Part shown: positions 46,369 to 55,155 of the stretch, in pieces
Numbering within the stretch: position 1 is the first letter of the stretch
Layout of the letters: every line of letters begins with the position of its first letter
Assembly: GCF_014649695.1 (NCBI RefSeq)
Contig: NZ_BMTN01000016.1
Span: 1-64,000 of the forward strand
DNA length: 64,000 bases
Origin: Streptomyces kurssanovii
Lineage (GTDB): Bacteria; Actinomycetota; Actinomycetes; Streptomycetales; Streptomycetaceae
Direction of reading: 5' to 3'
Position numbers and translations under genes: made by a program
The notes under the pieces: generated by a model
Seen by the model: the letters and a program-made list of their open reading frames with translations, nothing else
Told to the model about the DNA's origin: nothing
Databases searched by the model: none

Positions 46369-48174
46369 CTAGCCGGCGAGCTGTGTGTCGTACAGGTCGA
46401 AGCTGCGGTGGTCCCGGTAGCGCGCGAGCACTTCTTCGAGGACCGCTTTGGTGGTGTTCTCGGGGAGTTCGGGGACCGGGACGCCGAGCCTGCGGCCGAT
46501 GCGGGTGAGGGCGAGAACGGCCCACGCCGGGTCGGACAGGAAGGTGCCGGTGCCGTCCTGGCCCTGCCACACGCCCAGGCAGGCGGCGGCCGCCAGGACC
46601 AGGGCGTAGCGGTCGGCGAGCGCGCAGACGCGGGGGTCGACGAGTGCGGCGTGGGTGATGTCGGGGAGGGCGGCGCACTGTTCGCGCAGGGCGCGCATCT
46701 CCTGGACGAACGCGTCGGCGAGGTCGGCGAGGGCGGCCCAGGCGTCCGAGGTGGCGCGCAGGGGGGCGAGGCGTTCGGCGGTGCCGATCAGGGACGCGGT
46801 CAGGACGTCGTCGCTGCCGGTGAGGGTGAGGGCGCGGTAGTCGAACGCGGGCAGCGGCGCCCGGGGCAGGAACAGCCGGCCGGCCGGTTCGTCGGTGCGG
46901 AACCAGGAGCGGCGGGCGAGGGTGGGCAGTTGGGGCACGATGACGGCCTGGCAGGCGGCGGTGCCGGCGTGGCCGAGTCCGGCGACGGGCAGGTCGCGGA
47001 CGAGTTTTTGGAAGCCGCCGTAGCGGGGGCCGCGGTCGTAGCCGTGCGCGCCGAGGACGGTGGAGAGCTCCTCGAGGTCCTCGCGGAGCAGGTCGGGCAT
47101 GGTCATCTTGACGGCGGCGGCGAGCAGGTGGGAGCTGTCGGGCAGCAGGCTCAGGGCGCGCAGTCCGGTGACGGCCATGCTGTCGCAGGCCAGCAGGTCG
47201 GCGAAGACGCCCGTCAGCACGGTGTGCCAGCGGCGGGGCGGGACGCCGGCGGGCCGTCCGGTGGTGGCGGCGCGGACGGCGAAGCGCAGGACGCTGTCGA
47301 CGCCGGCGACGACGGTGGCGGGGATGAGGCAGCGGTTGACCTGGTAGGTGCGCAGGGCGAGCGGGACGCCGTCGCCGAGGTCGCCGACGAGGGTGTCGGC
47401 CCCGGCGGGGCAGTCGGTGAACCGCAGGCCCGCGAAGCGGCTGCCGCGCATACCCGGGGTGAGGGCGCGCGGCAGCCGGCGCAGGCCGCCGGGCGGCAGC
47501 TGCTCGGGGTCGAGCAGCAGCACGGAGTGGCTTCGTGGGCCGGTCGAGGCCGCCGTACGGGCGTACATGACGTAGGCGTCGGCCCGGTCGGCGTTGATGA
47601 CGACGTCCTTGCGTCCGGACAGGACGAAGCCGCCGTCGGGGGTGGGCCGTGCGGTGAACTCGTCGCGCAGGATGGCGTTGGCGTGGGCGAGTTCGTGGTG
47701 GACGATCGGGGTGCGGCCGCCGGCCAGGAGCACGCGGGCGGTCGTTTCCCGCTGTGCGGCATCGCCGGCCGCCCAGACGGCGGAGGCGCCGAACAGCGAG
47801 GTGATGCCGTGGCCGAAGCCGAGGGCGACGTCGCGGCGGAAGAGGGGGCGCAGGACCTGGGCGAGGAGGTCGGGGCGGATCAGGCGGCCGCCGAGTTCGT
47901 GGGGGACGAATTCGGCGGTGAGTCCGGCCTCGGTGAGCAGCGCTTCGGTGGCGGCGGGGGCTTCGCGGCGGTCGTCGGCGTCCAGGAGGGGTTTGTAGCC
48001 GTGCGGGTTGCGCGGGTCGTCGGGGTCGCCGAGGAGGTTCTCCAGCCAGGCGGCCCGCTCGGCGGCGTCGCCGGGCGGTGCGCCGCCGGGCGCCCCGGGG
48101 CCCGTGGTGGGCCCCGGGGTGCTCGGGCGGTGGGCGGCCGCTGCCGGGGCGGGCGCGGTCACGGGCGTGGTCAC
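46369..48174 (-). CDS. Acyl-CoA dehydrogenase-like flavoprotein
   Basis: 601 residues, longer than a standard acyl-CoA dehydrogenase (about 380), with an Ala/Pro-rich N-terminus of about 45 residues. The middle domain shows LSGRKDVVINADRADAYVMYART and the helical domain VNRCLIPATVVAGVDSVLRFAVRAA and EDLEELSTVLGAHGYDRGPRYGGFQKLVRDLPV, where the acid base and FAD contacts of the family lie. Proteins of this kind in aromatic polyketide clusters may oxidise a starter unit or the polycycle; the substrate here is unknown. The GTG start overlaps the aromatase/cyclase stop (GTGA). Confidence 0.82.
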   Translation of the reverse strand: MTTPVTAPAPAAAAHRPSTPGPTTGPGAPGGAPPGDAAERAAWLENLLGDPDDPRNPHGYKPLLDADDRREAPAATEALLTEAGLTAEFVPHELGGRLIRPDLLAQVLRPLFRRDVALGFGHGITSLFGASAVWAAGDAAQRETTARVLLAGGRTPIVHHELAHANAILRDEFTARPTPDGGFVLSGRKDVVINADRADAYVMYARTAASTGPRSHSVLLLDPEQLPPGGLRRLPRALTPGMRGSRFAGLRFTDCPAGADTLVGDLGDGVPLALRTYQVNRCLIPATVVAGVDSVLRFAVRAATTGRPAGVPPRRWHTVLTGVFADLLACDSMAVTGLRALSLLPDSSHLLAAAVKMTMPDLLREDLEELSTVLGAHGYDRGPRYGGFQKLVRDLPVAGLGHAGTAACQAVIVPQLPTLARRSWFRTDEPAGRLFLPRAPLPAFDYRALTLTGSDDVLTASLIGTAERLAPLRATSDAWAALADLADAFVQEMRALREQCAALPDITHAALVDPRVCALADRYALVLAAAACLGVWQGQDGTGTFLSDPAWAVLALTRIGRRLGVPVPELPENTTKAVLEEVLARYRDHRSFDLYDTQLAG

Positions 48175-49127
48175 AGAACCCGGACCGCGCTCTCGGCGTG
48201 CTTCTTGGCGAGGGCGAGGGTGGCGCCGCTGTTGCGGCCCAGGGCCTCGCGGACGTAGCGGCGGGCGCTTTGCACGTCGGCGTCCGGGCCGAGGACGGAT
48301 TCGATGTTCTCCGGGCGCAGGACGACGCTGTGCTGGGAGGTGACGGTGACGCCGGTCTCGTCGGGGACGACGGACCATTCGCCGGTGTGGGCGGACATCA
48401 GCAGCGGGGTGGCGGTCTGCTTGTAGACGATGCGTCCGGCGTGGGGGAAGCAGACGCGGACGGACTCGGTGGTGTGGGTGGAGCCGTCGGCGGTGACGGT
48501 GTCCATGGCCATGACCTGCACGCCGGGCTGGTCCTCCGTCAGGTCCAGGCGGGAGACGTGCGGGACGAGCTGGGGCCAGTCCGCCACCCGGTAGAGGAAG
48601 TCGTAGACGAGCTCGGCGGGGCCGTTGACGCGGACGGAGTCCTCGAAGGACATGACCAGGTCGTCGAGTTGGGACCATCGTTCGGCGAGCTGCCGCAGGT
48701 TGGCCAGTTCGGCGCGGCTGTTGGTGTCGGTGGCGCGTTCGACCCAGGCGACGTCGTCGGCGTTGTCGCCGGCGACGGTGAAGTCGTGCAGCAGGGTCAG
48801 CTTGGACCGGCTCGCGTCCAGGGGTTCGACGCTCCAGGTGCCGCCCATGGACTGGACCGGGGAGGCGGGCAGTTCCTGGCGGAACTCGATGCGGCGCCGG
48901 GCGGGGTCCAGGACGCGGCGGGAGGTCCAGGACTTGACCTGTCCGTTGGCGGTGGCCCACATGCGCAGGCGTTCGCTGTCGCCGTCGAACTCCAGGCGTT
49001 CCACGTGGACGTTGGGCGGGAAGAACAGCGGCCACTGGACGGCGTCGGAGATCAGGCCGTAGACCACGCCGGCGGGCGCGGCCACGTTCACCTCGTGCGT
49101 CGTTGCGTGCACTCGCTCAGCGGACAT
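48171..49127 (-). CDS. Didomain aromatase/cyclase (START/polyketide cyclase fold)
   Basis: 318 residues in two tandem SRPBCC (START-like) halves, roughly 1-150 (HEVNVAAPAGVVYGLISDAVQWPLFFPP) and 160-318 (DSVRVNGPAELVYDFLYRVADWPQLVPHVSR). This is the arrangement of ActVII-type aromatase/cyclases that close and aromatise the first ring of a C9-reduced polyketide chain. It lies directly after the ketoreductase gene (17-bp gap), matching the biochemical order. It is a strong marker that the neighbouring pathway is type II PKS based, though no KS/CLF/ACP lies in the window. Confidence 0.94.
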   Translation of the reverse strand: MSAERVHATTHEVNVAAPAGVVYGLISDAVQWPLFFPPNVHVERLEFDGDSERLRMWATANGQVKSWTSRRVLDPARRRIEFRQELPASPVQSMGGTWSVEPLDASRSKLTLLHDFTVAGDNADDVAWVERATDTNSRAELANLRQLAERWSQLDDLVMSFEDSVRVNGPAELVYDFLYRVADWPQLVPHVSRLDLTEDQPGVQVMAMDTVTADGSTHTTESVRVCFPHAGRIVYKQTATPLLMSAHTGEWSVVPDETGVTVTSQHSVVLRPENIESVLGPDADVQSARRYVREALGRNSGATLALAKKHAESAVRVL

Positions 49128-49144
49128 CTTTTCTCTTCCTTACT

Positions 49145-49939
49145 TCAGACGTTGCCCAGGCCGCCGCAGACGTTGAGTGCCTGGGCGGTGATGGAGGCGG
49201 CGTGTTCGGTGGTGAGGTAGCCGACGAGGGCGGCCACTTCTTCGGGGGTGGTGTAGCGGCCGAGGGGGATCTTGGCCTCGAACTGTTCCTGTACGTATTG
49301 CTCCGTGGTGTCCCAGGCGGCGGCGTAGCCCTGGCGGACGCGTTCGGCGAGGGGGGTCTCGACGTAGCCGGGGCAGACCGCGTTGACGGTGATGCCGGCG
49401 GGGGCGAGTTCCTTGCCGAGGGCTTTGGTGAAGCCGACGACGCCGTGCTTGGAGGCGGAGTAGGGGGCGCCGAGCAGGACGCCCTGTTTTCCCGCGGTGG
49501 AGGCGATGTTGATGATGCGGCCCCAGGTGGCGTCGGCGAGGCCGCCGTTCTTGAGGACTTCGCGGGTCAGCAGGAAGACGCTGTTGAGGTTGGTGTCGAT
49601 GACGTCGTACCAGAGTTCGTCGGCGATGTCGGCGGTGGGTCCGCCGCCGCTGCGTCCGACGTTGTTGACGAGGACGGTGACGGGTCCGTAGGTGTCCAGG
49701 ACGGTGCGCACCAGGGCGGCCACCGAGTCGCGGCAGCGGACGTCGGCGGCGGTGCCCTCGGCCTCGAGGCCTTCGTCGCGGAGGTCCTCGACGGTCTGTT
49801 TGACCTCTTGGGCGGTGCGGGCGCAGATGAAGACGCGGTGGCCGCGGCGGCCGAGGTCGCGGGCGACGGCGAGGCCGATGCCGCTGGTGGCGCCGGTGAC
49901 CAGGGCGACCGGCGGAGTCGTCGGCGACGGTGCGGTCAT
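49145..49939 (-). CDS. C9-type polyketide ketoreductase (ActIII-like)
   Basis: 264-residue SDR with the NADPH motif TGATSGIG and the catalytic Ser/Tyr/Lys set (NIASTAGKQ; PYSASKHG). It ends in QALNVCGGLGNV, almost the ActIII C-terminus. It should reduce the C9 keto group of the nascent poly-beta-ketone. The position of the ActKR 'PGG' motif reads GRSGGG, Ser for Pro, which lies in the region linked to stereochemical control. ATGA overlap with the upstream FAD hydroxylase gene implies coupling. Confidence 0.95.
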   Translation of the reverse strand: MTAPSPTTPPVALVTGATSGIGLAVARDLGRRGHRVFICARTAQEVKQTVEDLRDEGLEAEGTAADVRCRDSVAALVRTVLDTYGPVTVLVNNVGRSGGGPTADIADELWYDVIDTNLNSVFLLTREVLKNGGLADATWGRIINIASTAGKQGVLLGAPYSASKHGVVGFTKALGKELAPAGITVNAVCPGYVETPLAERVRQGYAAAWDTTEQYVQEQFEAKIPLGRYTTPEEVAALVGYLTTEHAASITAQALNVCGGLGNV

Positions 49940-51717
49940 CGTTGTGCCTCCTTGTGCGGTGCGCCGACGGTGCTGTCGACGGTGTCCTGGGCGGCTCGAC
50001 GGCCGGACGAGGCCCGCTCGAGAACGGTCTCAGGTGTGCTGTGGGGCGGGTGCGGTGCCGTCAGGGACAGCGGGCGCAGGGCGTCGTCGAGGGCGCGGGG
50101 GGTGAGCAGGCCGCCGTGGGCGGCGAGGTAGCCGTCCGGGCGGATCAGCACCCAGGCGCCGGAGGCGAGGCCCAGGGCGCGGCGCAGTGCGCCGTCGGGG
50201 TCGGGCAGGAGGCGGGGGCCGGGGGCGGTGGTGTCGCCGACGGTGCGTACCGACAGCCAGGCGCCGTGGCGGGCTGCGGCGTCGGTCGCGGTGCGCACGG
50301 GGGTGCCGGCCGGGGTGTGGGCGCCGGGGGCGACGAGCAGGGTCCAGCGCACGTCGCGCAGTTCGTCGGCGAAGGCGCGCGGGCCGGGTGAGGCGGGCTG
50401 GAGGGCGGTGGCGGTGGCGGCGCGTTCGCCGGGGGCGGGCACGTGGCGGCGCCGGGGTACGAAGACGGGGGCGGCGACGGGCGCGGCGACGGGGACGGGT
50501 TCGGGTCCTGCGCCGGTGGTCAGTGGGCCGGCGGCGTAGTCGATGCGCAGTCCGGACATGCCGCCGAGTACCTTGCGCTGGATGGCGCGGCGCAGCGGGG
50601 GCACGGCGCGTACGACGGTGAAGACGGCGGGCAGGGCGAGGGAGGCGAGGGCGTTCTTGAGCGCCACGAGGAAGGTGGCGGTGCGGGTGGAGCCGAGCAG
50701 CTGCCTGCCGATGGGGACGCGTTCGGTGCTGTAGGTGTCCAGGAGCGCCGGGCGGGCGTGGCCCTGGTGGACCATGGCGAGTTTCCAGGCGAGGTTGTAG
50801 GCCTCTTGGATGCCGGTGTTCATGCCCTGTCCGGAGGCGGGGCTGTGCACGTGGGCGGCGTCGCCGGCGACGAAGACGCGGCCTTGGTGCATGCGGGGCA
50901 CCATGCGCTGCTGGAAGGTGAAGACGGAGACCCATTCGGGGTCGCCGACGTGGACCTGGTGGCCGAGGCCGGTGGTGAGGCGGGCGGCGATGCGTTCGGC
51001 GGCGCCGGCCGCGTCGGGGGTCTCGGGGGCGGTGTCCAGCAGCCGCCAGTGGCCGCCGCGGGCGTAGGGCACCATCATCATGGCCTGTTTGCCGGTGTGG
51101 ACCCAGTAGATGCTGTCGGGTTCGAGGTCGGTGCGTACGGGTGCGTCGGCCAGCAGCCAGGTGTCGCGGCTCTCGCCGATCAGGGGCAGGCCGAGCTGTT
51201 TGCGTACGGTGCTGTGGCCGCCGTCGCAGCCCACCAGCCAGGGGGTCTCGCAGGTTTCCTCGGTGCCGTCGGCGTGCCGCAGGGTTGCTCGTACGGTGGT
51301 GGCGTCCTGGGAGAGGCCGGTGAGCCGTACGCCCCATTCGATCTCGACGCCGAGCCGGGTGACGGCGTCGCGCAGGACGGCCTCGGTGCGGGTCTGCTCG
51401 ATGATCACGGTGTAGGGGTGGCGGGTGGGCATGCTGCGGTAGTCGGCCTCCAGGCGCACCAGCCGGCGGCCGGAGGCGAACATGGTGAACGCCCGGTTCT
51501 TGCGGCCGGCTTCGATGACGGGTGCGGCGGTGCCCATCTGGTCGAGGGTTTCCAGGGTGCGCGGGTGGACGGCGACGGCGCGGCTGGTGCGGGCGGGGCC
51601 GGTGGCGGCGTCGACGAGGCGGACGCGCAGGCCGCGGCGGGCCAGTTCGTGGGCGGCGGTCAGGCCGACCGGGCCGGCGCCGGCGACCAGGACGTCGGGG
51701 CGGCGGTCATCGGACAC
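49936..51717 (-). CDS. FAD-dependent aromatic hydroxylase (PgaE/RdmE-like class)
   Basis: 593 residues with the group A flavoprotein monooxygenase motifs: VAGAGPVGLTAAHELARRG (FAD), GCDGGHSTVRKQLG (DG motif), GRVFVAGDAAHVHSPASGQGMNTGIQEAYNLAWKLA (GD motif), then a C-terminal thioredoxin-like domain from about residue 430. Such enzymes hydroxylate anthracycline, angucycline and tetracycline-type polycycles. The GTG at 51717 begins the Rossmann fold; the gene overlaps the upstream ABM gene by 11 bases and the ketoreductase gene by 4. The substrate is unknown, presumably the aromatic core of the nested pathway. Confidence 0.93.
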   Translation of the reverse strand: MSDDRRPDVLVAGAGPVGLTAAHELARRGLRVRLVDAATGPARTSRAVAVHPRTLETLDQMGTAAPVIEAGRKNRAFTMFASGRRLVRLEADYRSMPTRHPYTVIIEQTRTEAVLRDAVTRLGVEIEWGVRLTGLSQDATTVRATLRHADGTEETCETPWLVGCDGGHSTVRKQLGLPLIGESRDTWLLADAPVRTDLEPDSIYWVHTGKQAMMMVPYARGGHWRLLDTAPETPDAAGAAERIAARLTTGLGHQVHVGDPEWVSVFTFQQRMVPRMHQGRVFVAGDAAHVHSPASGQGMNTGIQEAYNLAWKLAMVHQGHARPALLDTYSTERVPIGRQLLGSTRTATFLVALKNALASLALPAVFTVVRAVPPLRRAIQRKVLGGMSGLRIDYAAGPLTTGAGPEPVPVAAPVAAPVFVPRRRHVPAPGERAATATALQPASPGPRAFADELRDVRWTLLVAPGAHTPAGTPVRTATDAAARHGAWLSVRTVGDTTAPGPRLLPDPDGALRRALGLASGAWVLIRPDGYLAAHGGLLTPRALDDALRPLSLTAPHPPHSTPETVLERASSGRRAAQDTVDSTVGAPHKEAQR

Positions 51718-52018
51718 CGGCCGCCTCCAGCGGGGCGGCGGTGTCCTCGGTCTCGTACATGGCGGGTTCGGCGGTCACCAGCGGCTTGAGGTCGGCGACG
51801 ATGGCGCGGAAGCCGTCGCTGCTGACGGCGGTGCGGTGGGCGTCGGCGCTGTCCCAGACGGCGATCTCGAGGTGGACGTTCCCGGCGCCCAGGGCGCGCA
51901 GGTTCTGGTGGCTGACGTAGCCGGGCTGGGCGGACATGTAGGCGGTGAGGCGGGCGCGGACGGCGAGGAAGGCGTCGTGGTCGCCGTGCACGGTCAGCTT
52001 GTTGACGAAGGTCACCAT
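51707..52018 (-). CDS. ABM-family cofactor-independent monooxygenase
   Basis: 103-residue ferredoxin-like-fold protein of the antibiotic biosynthesis monooxygenase family: MVTFVNKLTVHGDHDAFLAVRARLTAYMSAQPGY at the start, NVHLEIAVWDSADAHRTAV in the middle, and the ending LVTAEPAMYE. Members such as ActVA-Orf6 oxidise anthrone-type intermediates to quinones without cofactor; others act as accessory subunits. It overlaps the FAD hydroxylase gene, and the two may act on the same ring system. Confidence 0.9.
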   Translation of the reverse strand: MVTFVNKLTVHGDHDAFLAVRARLTAYMSAQPGYVSHQNLRALGAGNVHLEIAVWDSADAHRTAVSSDGFRAIVADLKPLVTAEPAMYETEDTAAPLEAAGVR

Positions 52019-52057
52019 GGGTCTGCCTCCTGCGACAGGTCGGGACGTGGTTGGGGG

Positions 52058-53668
52058 TCAGGCGGCGGCTTCCGCGGCGGCGCGGTCGCGCAGCCGGCGG
52101 CGCAGTTCCTGGCGGCGTGGTTTGCCGGTGGGGGTGCGCGGGACGGTGTCGAGGGCTTCGACGCGGCGGATGCGTTCGAAGTGGGCGAGCCGGGAGTTGG
52201 CCTTCTCGGTGATCGCGTCGAGGACGTCGAGGACGGCGTCGGGCGCGTGCCGCGGGGGGCCGGGGGTGTCGCGCAGGACGATGCCGGCCCATACGACGGC
52301 GCCGTGCACGGCGTCGGGCCAGCCGACGACGACGCATTCGGCGACGCGGGGGTCGTCGGCGATGATCCGTTCGACGGCGGTCGGTGAGACGAGTTCGTTG
52401 TCGTACTTGAAGACGTCGCCGAGCCGGTCGACGAGGTACAGGACGCCGTCGGTGTCCTGGTAGCCGATGTCGCCGGTGGAGAACCAGCCGTCGGCGTCGA
52501 TGCGGGAGGGTTCGTCGTCGTCGAGGTAGCCGGCCATCACCTGCGGTCCGCGGACCTGCACTTCGCCGGTGGCCCACACGTCGGCCGGCTCACGGGAGTC
52601 GAGGCCGACGATGCGGGACTCGGTGCCGGGCAGGGGGTGTCCGACGGCGCCGGGGCGGGTCTCGTCGAGGCGCTGGTTGTGGGACAGCGGGGAGAGTTCG
52701 GCCATGCCGTAGCCCTGGACGACGGGGACGCCGAGGGTGTGGCTCAGCCGGCGGGCGGCGGTGGGCGCGAGCGCGGTGCCGCCGGACAGGACGGCGGTGA
52801 GCCGCGGCAGGGCGGGCACGGCGGCCGGGGTGGCAAGGCGCGGGTCGGCGGCGAGGCGGTGCAGGCGGGCGGGGAGCCCGTAGTAGTGGGTGGCGCCCGT
52901 GCGGGCGGCCAGGGCGAGGGAGGTGAGGGGGTCGCCGTCGGTGCACAGCACCTGCCGGGCGCCGGCGCAGACGGCCGAGTTGAGGTGCATCACGTGGAAC
53001 AGCGGCAGGTGGTTGAGGGTGACGGACGCCGGGCCGAGGCCGTGGGCGAGGGTGACCTGGTGGGCGTTGGCGACCAGGTTGCGGTGGGTCAGGCGCACGC
53101 CCTTGGGGCGGCCGGTGGTGCCGGTGGTGAACTGCACGCACACGGTCGAGGACAGGTCGGCCGGTCCGTGGGCGGGTCCGGCCGGCCCGTCGTCGGCGCC
53201 GTCCAGGGCGACGTGCAGGGGCAGCGCGTCGGCGGGGACCACGCCGTCGTCGGCGTCGGTGACGACGATGGTGTGCAGGCGGGGCAGTTGCTCGCGCATC
53301 TTGGTGAGCAGTTCGGCGGTGGCGCAGGGCACGAACGCGATCTCGATCTCGGCGGCGGTGAACACGTGCCGCAGCGCCGCCTCCCCGATGAGCGGGTTGA
53401 CCAGGGCGATGGTGCGGCCGCTGCGGCTGGTGCCGTAGTAGGTGGCGGCGAACGCGGCGTCGAGGGTGTTCGCCACGCCGACGGTGGTGCCGGGGCGGCC
53501 GGCGGCCGCTGAGAGCAGGTAGTGGGCGACGCGGTCGGCGCGGGCGTCGAGTTCGGCGTAGGTGAGGGTGTGCTGCCCGCAGGTCAGCGCGGTGCCGTCG
53601 GGGTCCCGCACGGCGGCCTGGCGCAGCAGTCCGTCCAGGGGCAGTTCCGGATGCGTGAATCGCGGCAC
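52058..53668 (-). CDS. AMP-dependent acyl-CoA ligase
   Basis: 536-residue ANL-superfamily enzyme: P-loop FTTGTTGRPKGVRLTH, GYGMAELSPLSH (A5), GWFSTGDIGYQDTDGVLYLVDRLGDVFKYDNELVSP (A7-A8), and the catalytic Lys in TPTGKPRRQEL. It activates a carboxylic acid, possibly the starter acid of the aromatic polyketide; the pocket does not identify it. The GTG at 53668 has a GGAGGA Shine-Dalgarno. It is the first gene of the operon running down to the PPTase gene at 45502 and follows a TCGAGCG SARP box. Confidence 0.9.
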   Translation of the reverse strand: MPRFTHPELPLDGLLRQAAVRDPDGTALTCGQHTLTYAELDARADRVAHYLLSAAAGRPGTTVGVANTLDAAFAATYYGTSRSGRTIALVNPLIGEAALRHVFTAAEIEIAFVPCATAELLTKMREQLPRLHTIVVTDADDGVVPADALPLHVALDGADDGPAGPAHGPADLSSTVCVQFTTGTTGRPKGVRLTHRNLVANAHQVTLAHGLGPASVTLNHLPLFHVMHLNSAVCAGARQVLCTDGDPLTSLALAARTGATHYYGLPARLHRLAADPRLATPAAVPALPRLTAVLSGGTALAPTAARRLSHTLGVPVVQGYGMAELSPLSHNQRLDETRPGAVGHPLPGTESRIVGLDSREPADVWATGEVQVRGPQVMAGYLDDDEPSRIDADGWFSTGDIGYQDTDGVLYLVDRLGDVFKYDNELVSPTAVERIIADDPRVAECVVVGWPDAVHGAVVWAGIVLRDTPGPPRHAPDAVLDVLDAITEKANSRLAHFERIRRVEALDTVPRTPTGKPRRQELRRRLRDRAAAEAAA

Positions 53669-53765
53669 GGCGTGGTCCTCCTCCGGGTGGCGGATGCCGC
53701 GACCGGCTGTGCCTTGCCGGGGAGGGGCACCAGCGCTGGCAGGCACCGGTCGGGTGTCGGGTGCC

Positions 53766-53808
53766 ACGCTGTGCGGCCGCGCTCGAGAAACCGTGGAAGT
53801 CCGCTCGA
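53766..53808 (-). promoter_or_regulatory. Canonical SARP box (TCGAGCG x2) and -10 for the polyketide operon
   Basis: On the minus strand two perfect TCGAGCG heptamers (53802-53808 and 53780-53786) are exactly 22 bases apart, two helical turns, with a poor copy between. Eight bases after the nearer one lies CAGCGT (53766-53771), a possible -10. This is the textbook ActII-ORF4/DnrI arrangement and would activate the acyl-CoA ligase operon, with a leader of about 90 bases. Confidence 0.8.
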
Positions 53809-54071
53809 CGGTCCCTCGGCGGGACGCGGACGGGCGGCGGAGCAGGTGGGCCGGCGGGGCGGGGCGGGCGCGGGGGCGAGCAGCGCTCCAGCGGCGTGCG
53901 GGCGGGCCTCCATCGGGACCGGCCACGTTGGGCCGCGTACGTCCTTGCCTGCGCAGGGATTTTCGGGCCGTGTCGCGACGTGCCGCCCCTTCTGGCGGGC
54001 GGCGCCGTTTCGCGGACACTCCCCCGGGCCCTGTGCACGGACCGATTCGCCACCCGATGGGGGTTTGACGC
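53809..54071. other. Rest of the divergent region upstream of the beta-lactamase-fold gene
   Basis: No gene is seen. The part towards 54072 should hold a plus-strand promoter, but no clear -35/-10 or SARP heptamers point that way. AT-richer bases near 53958 (GGATTTTCGG) and 54052-54070 (GATGGGGGTTTGACGC) are the only departures from GC-rich sequence, and no strong Shine-Dalgarno precedes the ATG at 54072. Confidence 0.4.
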
Positions 54072-55148
54072 ATGACGCAGACGACGATCGACCGGCCGGG
54101 GGTCTCGGCTCTTCAGGAGGCCGTGCAGGGCGCGGCTGACCGGCTGGTCCAGGCCGGCGCGGCCGGCGTGCAGTTCCGGGTCACCCGGGGGGACAATTCC
54201 TTCGTCGTCACCTCGGGGATCGCGGAGCTGGGCTCGGACCGGCCGGTTCCGGCGGACGGCCGGTTCCGTATCTCGTGCATCACCAAGCCGTTCGTGGCCG
54301 TGGTGGTGCTGCAGCTGGTCGCCGAGGGCCGCCTGGACCTGGACCGCACGGTGGAGAGCTACCTGCCGGGGCTGCTGCCGTACGGCGAGAAGATCACCGT
54401 CCGGAACCTGATGCAGCACACCAGCGGCCTGTACAACTACATGGACTCGTTCCAGAAGCCGGGCGACCGGTTCCTGCGCGACCGCTACAAGCACTACGAG
54501 CCCGAGGACCTGATCGCCATCGCGGCGGCCAAGCCGCTGGAGTTCGAGCCGGGCACGAAGTTCGCGTACTGCAACACCAACTACTTCATCGTCGGCCTGC
54601 TCATCAAGAAGATCACCGGCCGCTCCTACCGCGAGGAGATCAGCGAGCGGGTCCTGGAGCCGCTGGGGCTGAAGGAGACGACGCTGCCGGGCGACGACCC
54701 GAACATCCCCGGGCCGCACGCCCGCGGCTACATGCAGATCGGCGGCGAGCCGGTCGACGTGACGCTGATGAACCCCTCGGAGGCGGGCTGCGCGGGCGAG
54801 ATCATCTCCACCACCGCGGACCTGGACCGGTTCTTCGCGGCCCTGTTCAGCGGGGAGCTGCTGAACGAGCCGGAGTTCACCGAGATGACGACGCCGCTGC
54901 CGCCGGAGATGATCGAGAACCTGCCGATGGGCATCGGCTACGGCCTGGGCATCATGAAGCTGGAGAACGACGACGACCTGGACCTGTGGGGTCACGGCGC
55001 CGGCATCCCCGGCTACGCCACGTTCGCGGCCACCACCCGTGACCTGAACGCGCGGGTGCAGCTGTCGTTCACGATCGGCGACAAGGACTTCGGCCCGGAG
55101 GCCGAGCAGGCCGTCATCCGCGGTGTCAACACCGCCCTGTGCTCCTGA
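54072..55148 (+). CDS. Beta-lactamase/DD-peptidase-fold hydrolase with Cys at the nucleophile position
   Basis: 358 residues, class C beta-lactamase/esterase fold, no signal peptide, so cytoplasmic. The SxxK motif region reads [10 protein letters not shown]: aligned on the Lys (Lys72), the nucleophile position holds Cys69, with Ser68 one place early. The second motif is YCN (Tyr166-Cys167-Asn168) and the third region is [10 protein letters not shown] near residue 307. In polyketide clusters this fold appears as esterases, amidases or transacylases; a Cys nucleophile would suit acyl transfer. Alternatively the protein may be non-hydrolytic. It is divergent from the ligase operon and 7 bp before an SDR gene. 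The reaction is not predictable from sequence. Confidence 0.85.
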   Translation: MTQTTIDRPGVSALQEAVQGAADRLVQAGAAGVQFRVTRGDNSFVVTSGIAELGSDRPVPADGRFRISCITKPFVAVVVLQLVAEGRLDLDRTVESYLPGLLPYGEKITVRNLMQHTSGLYNYMDSFQKPGDRFLRDRYKHYEPEDLIAIAAAKPLEFEPGTKFAYCNTNYFIVGLLIKKITGRSYREEISERVLEPLGLKETTLPGDDPNIPGPHARGYMQIGGEPVDVTLMNPSEAGCAGEIISTTADLDRFFAALFSGELLNEPEFTEMTTPLPPEMIENLPMGIGYGLGIMKLENDDDLDLWGHGAGIPGYATFAATTRDLNARVQLSFTIGDKDFGPEAEQAVIRGVNTALCS

Positions 55149-55155
55149 GGCCGCG

